From NCBI GenBank assembly GCA_002007465.1, contig LNAC01000759.1:578260-642259 (forward strand): 64,000 nucleotides of DNA. Reading direction: 5' to 3'. The stretch is from Ailurus styani (taxonomy: Eukaryota > Chordata > Mammalia > Carnivora > Ailuridae). Position numbers and translations under genes: made by a program. Below the pieces are notes generated by a model that did not search any database, was not told the DNA's origin, and worked only from the letters and a program-made list of their open reading frames with translations. Shown here in pieces: positions 45,081 to 56,373 of this stretch. Numbering within the stretch: position 1 is the first letter of the stretch; every line of letters starts with the position of its first letter.

Positions 45081-45342
45081 GTGAATATACAATTTATTAT
45101 ACTTCTTGATAAGGCTAATGTTACAATATTTTTGTGTTATACCAATTTGTTCCTCTCTATTCTTTAAAGAAAAAAACACCCCTACATTCCACATCCAATT
45201 TCTCTCTTTTGTACTGATCATGATTCATGCAACATCTTGCCACCCACATTGTTTTCTTCTCTGCCTTACTGTAGCATTAAAATATATCAAAGCAACTCTT
45301 GTTTGTCTATTGATTTTTTAACCAGTTACTCCCTGCTTTTTT

Positions 45343-45532
45343 TTTTTTAAAGATTTTATTTATTTATTTGACAGAGAGATTACAAGTAGGCAGATAGGCA
45401 GGCAGAGAGAGAGAGGAGGAAGCAGGCTCCCTGCCGAGCAGAGAGCCGGATGTGGACCTCTATCCCAGGACCCTGAGATCATGACCTGAGCGGAAGGCAG
45501 AGGCTTTAACCCACTGAGCCACCCAGGCGCCC
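45343..45532 (-). mobile_element. CAN SINE, young
   Basis: This is a reverse copy with 'caggctccctgccgagcaga' and 'gccacccaggcgcc'. A perfect 16-bp duplication, 'tactccctgctttttt', lies at 45327-45342 and 45533-45548. Confidence 0.95.
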
Positions 45533-45548
45533 TACTCCCTGCTTTTTT

Positions 45549-46314
45549 AAGCCATTCCTTTGTCTGTGTCCATACAACATTTTATTTATATTTCAATCAT
45601 AGCAGATTTTATGGTGTATTGTAGTTAATAGTTTATGCTTTGTTTCTCTTCGTTCCTCAAATTATGTATTCTTTGAAAATAGCAACTAAATCTTTTTTTC
45701 ATTTTGTATTGCCAATGACTCATAGCATTTTACATTTGTGTTTTTAAAATGCAGGCATTTTTCTTTAGTTTCTGGTTTTACTCTCTTTAGTGTTTTATTC
45801 CATTATAAACATACCTGAACTGAATATTCCTGGAATTTTTGTATTCCCATTTGAGGGTTGTCATCTGTGCGGTTAACTCATCAGTTCGCATATTGGGTAT
45901 TCCCTCCAAAAGGGACTTTAGCGATGGCCAAATTTCTATGGAGGGGGGCTTGAAAAAATTAGATTTTAACAGTAACCATTCATAAGCACCAATTTTGACA
46001 ATTACTTGGAAATAATATTTAGCCCATATGAAAATGGAAATACAAAAACAAGAACTACCAGAGACCCTTGAGAATGTCCAAAGTAAGGAAAGAGCCCTTA
46101 TGTTAAAGATATTTTGGACTACATAGGCCTTCAAAAATACTTCATCGATACTGAGTTCTAGTGGTAGTGACTGATTGCCTATTGAATGGTCATTCCCCAG
46201 CCCTTCTTTCTTGACAGAGAACACACATTTGTTCAAGGAATGCACAGGTAATGCATTCTGAAAGTATGTGTTTCGGAAGGTGGTTTCTTTTTCCAGTAGT
46301 GGAGAGGACATGTT
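45549..46314. other. Interval with a 174-codon open frame, no recognised gene
   Basis: A - strand frame of 174 codons spans 45787-46311. It starts at an ATG, has no recognisable domain, and lacks the codon and composition pattern of a typical exon. A second overlapping - strand frame covers 46190-46414. The frame is long for AT-rich DNA, so it is recorded, but I do not call it a gene. Confidence 0.3.
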
Positions 46315-46480
46315 TTGAGCTAGTTATGGGAATGTCATACTTCCCTGCCAATGACTGTTCTAATGATGAGCATGTAATCCAGCCCAAACCAATTAGATAT
46401 AGGGAGAATTCCACCTGAGGATAATGGGAAAAGTTTTCTTTCCTAAGAGAAAGAAGAGAGAGAATCCACCAACACTTTGC
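46315..46480 (+). repeat. Ancient interspersed repeat fragment
   Basis: 'gatgagcatgtaatccagcc', 'caaaccaattagatataggg' and 'gggaaaagttttctttccta' correspond to the front half of the repeat at 44425-44900, same orientation. Possibly one old insertion broken by later events, or two separate copies. Confidence 0.5.
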
Positions 46481-47510
46481 AATATGTCATTTATTCCAAG
46501 GTGACTATTAAATATTAAGGAAAAGAGAAATAGATAAATATTAAAAGAGAAGCTATCAAAAAGAGATTTTTAAAAATAAATTGGGAACTATTCAGTGGTG
46601 GCAGTTGGCTATAGCTCTAAGGTAGCTAACCCCAGGAAATAATAGCCTATTGCTTAACTTGTTATCAGAAAGTCCTCACCCTGAGATGTAACCAGTCTAA
46701 GAGAATTATGAACTTAGATATTGGTAATAGCTACATAATATAACTGGAAGAAGAAAGATATGGTAATATTAAGTATAAACAGATGGGGTATGATTTTTTT
46801 TATTCCAGATCAAGGGGATAGAAAGTAAAAATATGTCATGTGTTCAGTATTACACAAGGAGAAAATAACTTGAGCTCCTACATGAAGATCCTGGTTGGTT
46901 TGGCACTTATACTCCCTAGAGTGAGAAAGGTAGAAACAAAAGATTACTATAGCTTAATAAAAAAATATATTCTTCATTTCAGTTTGCCCTGACTTGATTA
47001 TCATTAAGAAGAAGTCTGATTATGAATTAGAATTCCCAAGTATCTTCATTCTAGAATGGTGAAATTTTTATTGTCTGACTGATACAGATGGCGAGTCCAT
47101 GGATATTGATTGATTGTAAAATAGTAGGCTTTCTGGTTGGTATATCTACTTCCTGTTGATTAGATTATCATGAAATCTGTTCCTTCGAGACTGTTTTAGA
47201 GGTATAAATTGATGCTCTCATATACTTCAGTGCTTCTTTCAGTCATTATTCACTGATCTCAGAGCTTCAGGAAGAGCAGTAGGGAAGCACACAAATGCTT
47301 GACTGATGGCCTTCAGAAGGATTTGAAACAACTCTAATTGCCTCTCAGAGCAATTTAAATTCTAAGCCCAGAGGGTATGGTCTTATCCAACTTTTCTTTT
47401 GGGCATAATAGGATTATTTGACCAAGGGTTGGAATGAAACATTCAGTCCTTTTCCACACTGGTGTCTTTGTAGATGTTGGGGAAGTACTAAAGTGTCGGT
47501 GAGGCTAGTT
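46481..47510. other. Interval without a recognised gene
   Basis: Single-copy-like, AT-rich. No RNA, repeat or coding feature supported. Confidence 0.4.
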
Positions 47511-47561
47511 AAAACATACTCTGAAAAAAAAAAAAAAGAAAAAGAAAAAAAACATACTCTG
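47511..47561. mobile_element. Tail-only retro-insertion (A-rich tract in direct repeats)
   Basis: A 13-bp direct repeat, 'aaaacatactctg', occurs at 47511-47523 and 47549-47561. The 25 bases between are almost all A (with three G). This is what an L1-driven insertion looks like when only the tail was copied. A simple duplication with A expansion is the alternative. A further (A)n(AACA)n stretch follows to about 47588. Confidence 0.55.
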
Positions 47562-47657
47562 GAAAAACAAAACAAAACAAAAAAACCCCACACAGTCCAT
47601 TCTCCTTTTGAAAAAAACCAATGCCTGACTGCCAGAAATCAATTCACATTGATTTTA

Positions 47658-47837
47658 TCTTCTTTTTTTCCCCCTTCCCTTCCCTTTCCTTCCCTTCCCT
47701 TTCCCTCCCCACTCCTCCCTTCCTCTCTCCTCCCCTCCCCTCCCCTCCTCTCTTCCCCTCTCCTCCCCTTTTCCTTTCTTTTCTTTTCCTTTCCTTTTTC
47801 TTTTTTCTTTTCTTTTCTTCCTTTTCTTTTCTTTTTC
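47658..47837. repeat. 180-nt homopyrimidine tract
   Basis: The tract is all C/T except for one A at 47711, giving pure runs of 53 and 126 bases. It moves from CCCTT units through CTCCC units to CTTTT units, and has mirror-like stretches. Frames crossing it (including one of 230 codons, 47418-48110) are composition artefacts full of S, P, F and L. Such tracts can form intramolecular triplexes. Confidence 0.96.
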
Positions 47838-48053
47838 GAGTCATTGGAGTTCCTTGACATTAGGATTGTTCGTTGTGTTTTGGATAGCTCCTTATGTATT
47901 ACCAAGTGTTCCAATGAGGGTAATATATTTTATTTAATGTTTCTTCTCCCAGTGAAAAATCAAATAAATATTTGCATGGTTTTATCTAAAACTGACTTAC
48001 CACTGGTGATTCAAGAATATAATTTATCTTTTGTTGGTGAAAATTCTTCTTTC

Positions 48054-48097
48054 AATTCTATCAATACCCACTCTGTTTTGTGGGTATTGATAGAATT
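48054..48097. other. Perfect 18-bp-arm inverted repeat (hairpin)
   Basis: The left arm 'aattctatcaatacccac' (48054-48071) and the right arm 'gtgggtattgatagaatt' (48080-48097) are exact reverse complements around an 8-nt loop. The flanking bases do not pair. As RNA or extruded DNA it would make a stable hairpin. The stem is shorter than a usual pre-miRNA. Confidence 0.95.
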
Positions 48098-48804
48098 CAT
48101 TTTAAAGTGAAACTCTAAAGATTTGTAGCTATCCAAAAGTTCTCTTGAAGGAAACATTCATAATATTAAAAATAAATATTGAATTTTTTGTCTAATTTAT
48201 TGGACTTTAAGTAAAACTTTAAACTCTTAGATGGTTTGTTACACCCTCTCATGATAATAAATGCATTGTAAAAACTGCCCCAAAGATAATCTCAGTGGGT
48301 TTTTTTGTTTTTGTTTTTGTGTTTTTTGCTGCATACTTATTTTTTCCTCTTATTAATGGAAGATGTATCTTTATTCTTTTATTGGGTAGCATAATTATTT
48401 CTGCCTTTTGGTATTACTTAACATATGTATTTATTCTTCCCATCCATTTTTCTGATCCATCTCCTTTTCAATATCAGAGATCATTTCCTTACTTGCTATA
48501 TGCACTCCTAAATACTCAGACAATAGCTTTAATACTGTTTTTAGTTTTCTTTGGCCCAGAATCAATGTGTACAGTTAATTTTCTTTGAAGTAGTATCTTG
48601 GTTATAAAAGGACTGTGATTATATGCCCTGTAGAAATTTCAGGTGAAGCATTATTGGGCAGTTCTTGTTGTGCCAAGGAAGGGTTTTAAGGGTTTGAATG
48701 GGAAATGTTCTGAAATAATTTCTTTATATAACAATGTCAACTTACTGAGTATTTACTCTTTGTCAGACACAAAGCAAAGTACATTATTTAAGATAATCAA
48801 TACC
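48098..48804. other. AT-rich interval
   Basis: The 97-codon + strand frame at 48295-48588 is hydrophobic and begins in a T-rich run; it has no family match. Nothing else recognised. Confidence 0.4.
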
Positions 48805-48956
48805 TTTTTTTTTTAAAGATTTTATTTATTTGACAGAGAGAGACACAGCAAGAGAGGGAACACAAGCAGGGGGAGTGGGAGAGGGAGAAGCAGGCTTCCC
48901 ACTAAACAGGGAGCCTGATTGGGGGCTCAGTCGCAGGACTCTGGGATCATGACCGG
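48805..48956 (-). mobile_element. CAN SINE lacking its tRNA head (5'-truncated)
   Basis: The reverse copy runs from poly(T) through 'aaagattttatttatttgac' and a purine block to 'ggatcatgaccggg', then stops. The tRNA-derived head with both promoter boxes is missing. It is the only SINE here cut in this way, and it abuts the next insertion directly. Confidence 0.88.
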
Positions 48957-48971
48957 GTGAGTATTGTTTTC

Positions 48972-49191
48972 CTTCCTACCTCCTTCCTTCCCTCCTTCCT
49001 TCCTCCCTCTCTTCCTCCCTCCCTCCTTCTCTTCCTCCCTCCCTTTTTTTTTAAGAGGGAGGAGGACTTTTTTTATTTGAAGTAAAGCTGACATACAATG
49101 CTATATTAGTTTCAGGTGTACAAATAGTGAAGCAACAATTCTATATATTATTTGTTGCTCACCACCATCTGCCACCATACAACATTGAGTA
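48972..49191 (-). mobile_element. LINE-1 3' end fragment with purine-rich tail and TSD
   Basis: The 11-bp repeat 'gtattgttttc' at 48961-48971 and 49192-49202 bounds an antisense L1 3' end ('tatattagtttcaggtgtac', 'gctcaccaccatctgccacc'). Its tail has grown into a homopyrimidine tract on the + strand (48979-49052). Only about 130 bp of L1 body was copied. Confidence 0.75.
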
Positions 49192-49202
49192 GTATTGTTT
49201 TC

Positions 49203-50050
49203 AAACTAAAATGAAGGAACTGGAAGATCACACAGGTAGATGGCCTTAATGTTCCCCTCAGCTTGACTAAACTTTAGACAGGCTTCTTCCTGCCTCTAGG
49301 TCTTGACCTCTTTTCCTCTTAGAGCATTTTTGTTATAAAACTTATACTTGTAAATTCTTTCTCTACTTCTTTGAGATGTAAATTTTTAGAAAATCTTCTT
49401 GCCAGTTTCACAACCCAAAGAATGGGTTTCTCAAGGACTTAGGAGACATCTCTGAAATATAATCATCAAAGAAAATAGCACCACTATTCCCATTTTCTGT
49501 GGTAGAGTCAGAGCTTAACTTTGGCAATTTTATTTATTTATTTTAAAAATAAAAATTGAATCATAAACATATAGGTCAGGATTTCCTTGGAACACAAGTA
49601 GGTGTAAAAATGAAGAGTAAAAGGATTTAGTTAGGAATATTTGAAAACAGAAAACTAACTCTATTTGCCTCCAGGTTGTTTACCCCTGTACATTTTATAA
49701 TGTGGATTTTAATGTTTGAACTGTGAATTTTTCAACATGTACCAATCATACAAATAATTGACAATAGACCTTATAGAGGATTTTCTGTCTGAAATCTTTT
49801 AATGAATTTTGAATGAACTGAATGAAAATGATCTTACCTAAAGCTTAGTGACCTTGTCTTTATGTTTCCTATTAGAGCTAACCCATATGTTCATTATAGG
49901 TTTGTTTTGTTTTTTGCAATGACAGAGAATAAAGCAGATGTTGGTTTAAACAATTAAAACTGAGTGAGTTTTTTTAAATAGAAAGATGTTATTGAATATA
50001 TTAAGTATGAGAAATAAAATAAAACAAATGTCTCAGTTATCCTTATATGC
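49203..50050. other. AT-rich interval
   Basis: No gene, RNA or named repeat was recognised. Confidence 0.4.
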
Positions 50051-50757
50051 TATTATTTCCTTTTTAAAAATACTTTTTCATTGAACACTTTTAGATTTAT
50101 AACAAAATTGAGAGGAAGGTACAGAGACTTCCAATATATTCCCTCCCATGCATAGCCTTTCCCATTACCAGCATCACTCACTAGATTGGTACATTTTTTT
50201 ATCAAGGATGAAACCACATTGATGCTTTGTAATCACCCAAAGTCTATAGTTGACATTATGGTTCATTCTTAGTTTTGTACATTATTTGGGTTTCGACAAA
50301 TATATAATGACATATATCAATCATAGCAATGTTATATAGAGTATAGTCACTGCCCTAAAAATCCTCTATGCTCTAATTTATCTCTCCATTCCCACCATTA
50401 GCAACCACTGGTCTTTTTGTTTTTTCCATAGTTTTGCCTTTTCCAGAATGTCGTATTCTTGGAATCAAACAATATGTAGCCATTTCAGGTTGGCTTCTTT
50501 CACTTAGTAATATGCATTTAAGATTTCCCCATATGTTTCAAGAGCTTGATAGCTTACTTCTTTTCAATGCTTAATGATACTCCATTATCTGTAAGTACCA
50601 TAGTTTATTTATCCTTTCACCTACTGAAGGATATCTTGTTTGGTTACAAGTTTTGGCAATTATGATAAAGCTGCCGAAAGCATCCTTGTTTAAGTTGTGG
50701 GGACATAAGTTTTCAACTCCTCTGAGTAAATACCAAGCTATATGATTGCTGGACATT
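50051..50757 (-). mobile_element. Old LINE-1 (L1M) 3' end
   Basis: Antisense L1M landmarks: 'tagatttataacaaaattga', 'ctttcccattaccagcatca', 'cctctatgctctaatttatc', 'agttttgccttttccagaat', 'ggttggcttctttcacttag' and 'taaataccaagctatatgat'. It covers the 3' UTR and ORF2 end of an old subfamily. Mutated throughout. Confidence 0.85.
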
Positions 50758-51404
50758 TTTGAGAATGAAAGAGAATACTAACTGGTTGGAGGCTAAGAAA
50801 ATAGACATAAACTTTTTCTGTCCCAGGGGTGCATGGTCACCCTAGATTTGAGAATCTAGAGTTTAATGGAAAGATTAAGCCTAAAGATCTAAGTGTGGAA
50901 GTCATCAAAATAGAGAGTTACGGAAACCTTCCTTCTGAAAGCAGTGGGACCAGACGAGATTACATAAGGAGTGAGTATATATAAAAATGAAAAGAAATCG
51001 GGAGACCAAGAACTGAACTCTGGCTACAAAGTTTCAGTGTTGAGAATAAATTTATAAAAAAGAAATAAGGATGATTGTGAAAGAGATCTGAGACAGAGTA
51101 CATTATATAAAATCCACAAATGGTGAAATTAAGTCTAGAATAAAGTTACTTTTATTACTATAAGTAATTACTATTAGAGAAACATGAACAACATATTTAG
51201 AACAAGAATTCTCAAGTGTATTTTGCTTTCTAGTTGATTTTAAATTTTGTAATCAAAGTATATTTTGGTAAAAAATAAAATACTACTATATGAAAACATA
51301 AATGAGAATCCCCCTTCTCTACTACTCTGTATGACTTAAGCTTGCTCTGCAAGGCAATTATTTTCACCTTTTTCTTGGGCCTTTATGTTTCTAAATATTA
51401 AGTG
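50758..51404. other. Interval without a recognised gene
   Basis: AT-rich, purine-biased spacer. The stretch around 50880-50960 may be an old dispersed repeat. Nothing coding. Confidence 0.4.
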
Positions 51405-51500
51405 TAATGTGAATAGTAATGGTACCTACCTTTTAGGGATGTTGGAAAGAATAAACTGTAAGAGCTACATGTGTTAGTTGTTATTGGTACTTTTTATCTT
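51405..51500 (-). repeat. MIR-like fossil
   Basis: 'gtaatggtacctacctttta', 'gggatgttggaaagaataaa' and 'agagctacatgtgttagttg' fit a reverse MIR 3' half. Confidence 0.6.
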
Positions 51501-51641
51501 TAATTTACTGTTACGGAATAAGCGGACTTGGCATTGTTAACATTTTCCCTACAAACATTTCTTCCCTCCATCTTCTCAAAATATTTATATTGTGGTTTTT
51601 AAAGTAAATCAATATTTAGTGTTAAGAACAGTATAACTCTA

Positions 51642-51824
51642 GGGGCTCAGTCAGTTAAGCAGCTGCCTTTGGCTTGGGTCATGATCCTGAGGTCCTGGGA
51701 TAGAGCCTCACATTGGGCTCCCTGTTCAGCAGGGAGTCTGCCTCTCCCTCTCTCTCTGCCCCTACCCCCCAATTTGTACTTTCTCTCTTGATAGCTCTCT
51801 CTCAAATAAAATCTTAAAAAAAAT
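51642..51824 (+). mobile_element. CAN SINE, diverged
   Basis: This sense copy has a shortened head, 'ggggctcagtcagttaagc', then 'gggtcatgatcctgaggtcc', a CT block and 'caaataaaatctt'. The duplication 'agtataactcta'/'agtacaactcta' (51630-51641, 51825-51836) differs at one base. Confidence 0.88.
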
Positions 51825-52074
51825 AGTACAACTCTAAATATACATATGTAAACCACATATTATATCACAATCACTCTTTTTTTCTGTATATCATTTTGTT
51901 ATTGTGGCACTTATTATTACCTCAGTTTTTTGTTTGCTTAGTTTTCTATATTACTCTAAATTGCAAACTCCTCTCAATAGAACTAAAGACAGCAGCTTGT
52001 TTATTCATTGTCTTTAAAGAATCTTTTAATAAACAGCTGTTTACATTTTAGGGCAATCAAATTTGTAGTTTTCT

Positions 52075-52335
52075 TTCTCCAAAAGGACTTCCATGTCTTT
52101 TAAAAAGACATCCTACCCTACCAATCCCCCAATACAAAGATAATGTCCTATATTTTTTATAATATTTTAAAATTTTGCTGTTTAATTTTAAGTCTATAAC
52201 CCGTATGGAATTGACATTTTGGTTTAATATTAGATAAGGATCAATTCCTCCTTAATACAAATAAGTAATTGTACCAGCATCATTTATCGCATACGGGTTG
52301 TCATAAATCAAACTCTCACTTTTTTTTTTTCCATT
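52075..52335 (-). mobile_element. Old LINE-1 ORF2 fragment
   Basis: 'ttttaagtctataacccgta' and 'gtaccagcatcatttatcgc' correspond to the antisense ORF2 block found at 17.0 kb and 61.0 kb. It is truncated by the LTR that follows. Confidence 0.55.
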
Positions 52336-52340
52336 ACTGA

Positions 52341-52938
52341 TGTAGGAAAGATGTTAGGGTTCAAAGCCGACGGGTCAAGAAAGAATTGTAGACGTGTTTT
52401 TGGTGCAAAAAGGTGATTTTATTAAAGCAGGGGAACAGGACCCATAGGCAGAAAGAGCTGCACTGGAGTCATGAGTGGTCCCTTATATACTTCCAACTTG
52501 GGAGAGGGTTAGGGGTTGGGGATAGTGTAAGTCTCTAAGGAATTTTGGAAGCAAGTTTTCCAGGATCTTAAGGGAGCTAGCTATTGTGAAGAAAAGGTCA
52601 TTTATTACCATCTAATAAAACCTGAGTCATGAGACCCATCAGATGTATATTGCTGAGTCATCTTGCCAATATGAGGATGATTGAAGGATGATTGACAACA
52701 TGTATCTTGGGTGCGGGGGGTACAGATGAAGTTTCCAAAAGAATTTTTATATGTTAAAGTAGACTTACAGGATCCTGGGGGTTGGGCTAAGATTGCCTTT
52801 TGCCCTTAGCAAAGTATTAACATCAAGGCAGTTGAGTTCCTAGGGGAATGTTATTCTGCGTGTTTCAAGGACTTGTCAGTGGGCTATAGATAGTAAGGAA
52901 ATTTAATAATTTTTCTTCTGCCTTTGCTTCCCATATCA
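52341..52938 (-). mobile_element. ERV solo LTR with visible TATA and AATAAA, antisense
   Basis: On the - strand it begins 'TGATATGGGAAGCAAAGG' and ends near 'CTTTCCTACA', about 598 bp with TG/CA ends. A TATA box ('TATATAAGG', complement of 52481-52489) is followed 60-70 bp later by AATAAA (complement of 52418-52423), giving a short R and a U5. Flanking 'actga' and 'actat' may be a decayed 5-bp duplication. This is the layout of a carnivore endogenous retrovirus LTR. No internal viral sequence adjoins it, so it is a solo LTR left by recombination. The family name is not assigned. Confidence 0.72.
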
Positions 52939-52943
52939 ACTAT

Positions 52944-55009
52944 CACATTTAAAATTTTTAATAGTTCTTTCTTATTATGTGAATATTTTAAAACATTTTT
53001 GTGGCATCCCACCCTTTTTTCATAGATGCATTGTCTTCTCTTATCTGAGGATCATAATTAAGTTTTGAAAAAATATATTTTCTTCTGCTTTCTGCAGCAT
53101 CCTTACTTCCTTATTATGGTGAATATCCTTCAAGTTGGATGGTGTCCTTAAATACTGAGCCATTGTAGGCTGTCCATTTATACTTAAGAATGAGGCATTA
53201 AAAAGATTATTGGAAGCCATGTGGGTTGGTGCATCTACTGGTGAACTAAACTGTCAAAAGGATACACTCAAATGTTTGTGTCTGTGATTCTCTTCCCTTG
53301 TGTTGATCATTTTCTTTAGAATCTTCAAATTTCCTGCCCTGTGAGTACAAGGACACTCACACTCTTACTACTTAGTATATTAACTTCTAGTTAATCTCCC
53401 TGGTTTTGCTTTGGCATTTCTTCTTTGAATTTAGCTCTGCTGTCTTTAGCTCAGAGCATCTCTAGAGAGTACATCTCACAGTTTTTAGCTAGGGCAACAG
53501 AGGTATGCCTGGTCTTGCAGGATTGTGAAAGGAACTGGGAATCTATTTGGTTTTTAAAACAAGTTTTCTGGTGTTATGCCCAACCCACACACTCCAGAAC
53601 ACCTGATGTTTGCAGGGCTTGCTACAGCACTTACTTTCATCCTTCCCTTTTGGGCTTTCTTGGATTAGCAACATTAGGTATCACTCCCCCATTACCTTTT
53701 CAGTTCCAAACTTGTTTCTTTCACTTATTTGCTATCTTCTTATCACCCATTCTTTTTTTTTTTTTTTAACCTTGTGATCTTATCCCTTTAAAAAATATCT
53801 TGGTTCTCTGCTAATATGATTTTGGTATGAAGCAGAGATAAATATGCACATTTAAGCTGCCATTTTTACCTGGAATTTATTTCCTTTTTAAAAATTTATT
53901 TTAAACTTCTTCCATAAGGTTTTAGACTCAGGGGTGCATTTCATATTTTTGTTCTGTGGCCTACTAATGCATCAACCTGAAATTAGTATGACTTCTTTTT
54001 TCAGTAAACTGGAATATGATCATAATCTATATAGTTCCCTGCTACAATCTGTCACCTACTGTGCAGAATTGCTACTGGAAGTAATTTAGGCATTGTAAGA
54101 ACTGAACATCTTCATGAACTTCTATATTTTATGGTTGAAAAGTGGTATTAGTTTTCTTTATATGTCAGTGTGTGTTTGTAGGTATAAAAGTATTTTCAGT
54201 TTATTTAATTTCCATTGATACTAGGAAAATGCTCTTGACATATATTTTCCATGAAGGCAAAAACTTAACACCATGAGCATTTGACTGCTTGGTAAATGGA
54301 CTGGATACACCTAATTCTCAGTGGGATCTTAATAATCATTAAATAATAATAGCAGTTGGATAAAAAATGACTATGGATTTGGCTGAAGAAAATGTTACAG
54401 AAGTACTTTCAAGCATTTAAAAAAATCCTTGTTAGGTTTAACAAAATGTACAGTTGAAAAACTATGGTTTTCTCCAAGGGAAATGAATGGAATATGTTAT
54501 GTGTTAAGCCATTCCAAAAGACTGCATATTTGAGAGCTTCAAAGATCAGTTTGGCACTGTGCCATAGTTGATTTAACATGGAAGAATGTTTTCTAGTTCT
54601 GGCATACTTGCTTTCATTCTTCTTCTGTATCTCCCCATATAAGTTTATTGAACTGCAAAGAGCAAGTTTAAAAAAGTAATTAGCATAACAAACCAACACA
54701 GACTTCCTAATTCATTTAAATTTGTTTTCACAGTTGTGGGCTCAGATTTTACCAAGTTTGAAGAACTTAATCGGTTCAAAATACATTAATGTTGTGTCAG
54801 TAAATTTGCCTTTTAGTATTCCTTTTTGCAAAGCTACTGATGATAGTAACTTCCTTTAGATTCTTTATGCTTCTCTTTCTCTTATTATAAGTTCCCTAAG
54901 GGAAAATACTATATCCTTTTCATCTTTGTAGGATCTTTCAATTAAAATAATGAACTTCCAGTGTTAGAAAATAGTGCTGAAATAAACATTATATTAATTA
55001 TAGCCTTTA
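52944..55009. other. Long interval without a recognised gene
   Basis: About 2 kb of single-copy-like DNA. Frames of 114 codons (53425-53769, +) and 96 codons (54409-54699, -) have no recognisable motif. A faint L2-like end is possible near 54850-54960. Confidence 0.4.
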
Positions 55010-55310
55010 TTAATCATCCATAGTTTACCAAAGTCCATAGTTTACATTACTGTTTATTCTTGGTGTTGTAGATTCTATGACTTTGGACAAATAAATGTAT
55101 AATGACATATATCCATCATTATATATCTCACAGAATATTTTTACTACCCTAAAAATCTTCTATGCTCCTACTATTCATCCCTTCCCATGTTATCTCCCTG
55201 GAAACCACTGATCTTTTTACTGTCTCCATAGTTTTGCCTTTTCCAGAATGTCATATAGTTGGAATCATATATTGTATAGCTCAGTTTCTTCATGTATTTT
55301 TTCTGAATAT
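55010..55310 (-). mobile_element. Old LINE-1 (L1M) 3' UTR fragment
   Basis: It shares landmarks with 50.2-50.5 kb ('aaatcttctatgctcctact', 'agttttgccttttccagaat', 'gtcatatagttggaatcata'). A separate old insertion of the same general family. Confidence 0.75.
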
Positions 55311-55452
55311 ATAGTAAGAATTTGTCACAATGTTAACCCTAATGAATTTCTTTCTGGAATAATCTTGTTTACCTTACCTCTTTTCCAATGTCATTTATCA
55401 AGATAAATCTTCATATAAAAAGGAATATTTCAGCCTTTTTGTTTGAGAGTTT

Positions 55453-55643
55453 TTTTTTTTTTTAAGATTTTATTTATTTGACAGAGAGAGATCACAAGTA
55501 GGCAGAGAAGCAGGCAGAGAGGAGGTGGGAAGCAGGCTACCTGCTGAGCAGGGAGCCCAGTGCGGGGCTCAGTTCCAGCACCCTGAGATCATGACCTGAG
55601 CTGAAGGCAGAGGCTTAATCCACTGAGCCACCCAGGTGCCCCA
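55453..55643 (-). mobile_element. CAN SINE
   Basis: This is a reverse copy with 'caggctacctgctgagcagg' and the head complement 'gccacccaggtgcccca'. The 11-12-bp duplication 'gtttgagagtt' lies at 55441-55451 and 55644-55654. Confidence 0.93.
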
Positions 55644-55654
55644 GTTTGAGAGTT

Positions 55655-56359
55655 CTTGAACTAGAAAACAGTTGCTTTTAATGTACGTTAATCAATATCC
55701 TCTCTTTATAAAATATTATTTATAATTTTCCTTTTAGCATACCAAAACAAAATTCATAGGTAATATAGGCAGCCTACACACATAATTTAAACATTATCAA
55801 TAAAATTATCTGGGGTAAACTTTAATATAAAGAAAAGCAAAAGTAATCTAATTTATAATAAAATAATATGTATTTTAGTTGAAAATGTTTGGGCATAACT
55901 ACACAGGAAGAGACAATGAAATATAAGATATTTCTGATATTTAAAATGGATATGCTTAAGGTAAATGAAATCACAAGCCCATCTGTATAAGAAATACGGG
56001 AAAATGAGAGAACAAAGATATGAATACGCACTAAATAAAAACTGTTAAAGTAAGTAATACATACTTATTTGTATATAATAAGAAAAAGCAGGAAATGATC
56101 TTCGATGAATCGTTGGTAGTATACCAAGACTAACTGCAAACTACAGAACTAAAGTAAATAAGAAGTATAATATTCTTGAAACTAAGCTGAGCCTTATTTA
56201 TAAGTGTAATGTCACAATGATTCCCTTAATATTACATAGGACAAAGTAGTGACTCTCCTAGATAACATTCCTTCTAATTTGAACTCCCACTCAGGAGGCA
56301 TCCATTTAGTCACTATACTTAAAAGATTATGGAGGACATATCTTCTGATACCCAAGGAG
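55655..56359. other. AT-rich interval
   Basis: No gene, RNA or named repeat was recognised. Confidence 0.4.
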
Positions 56360-56373
56360 AAATAGAAGATACA

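Noticed and set aside
47418..48110. 230-codon + strand open frame
   Set aside because: Its middle is the homopyrimidine tract, giving S/P/F/L-rich low complexity. It starts in unique DNA, crosses the A-rich insertion and ends in the hairpin. There is no conserved domain.
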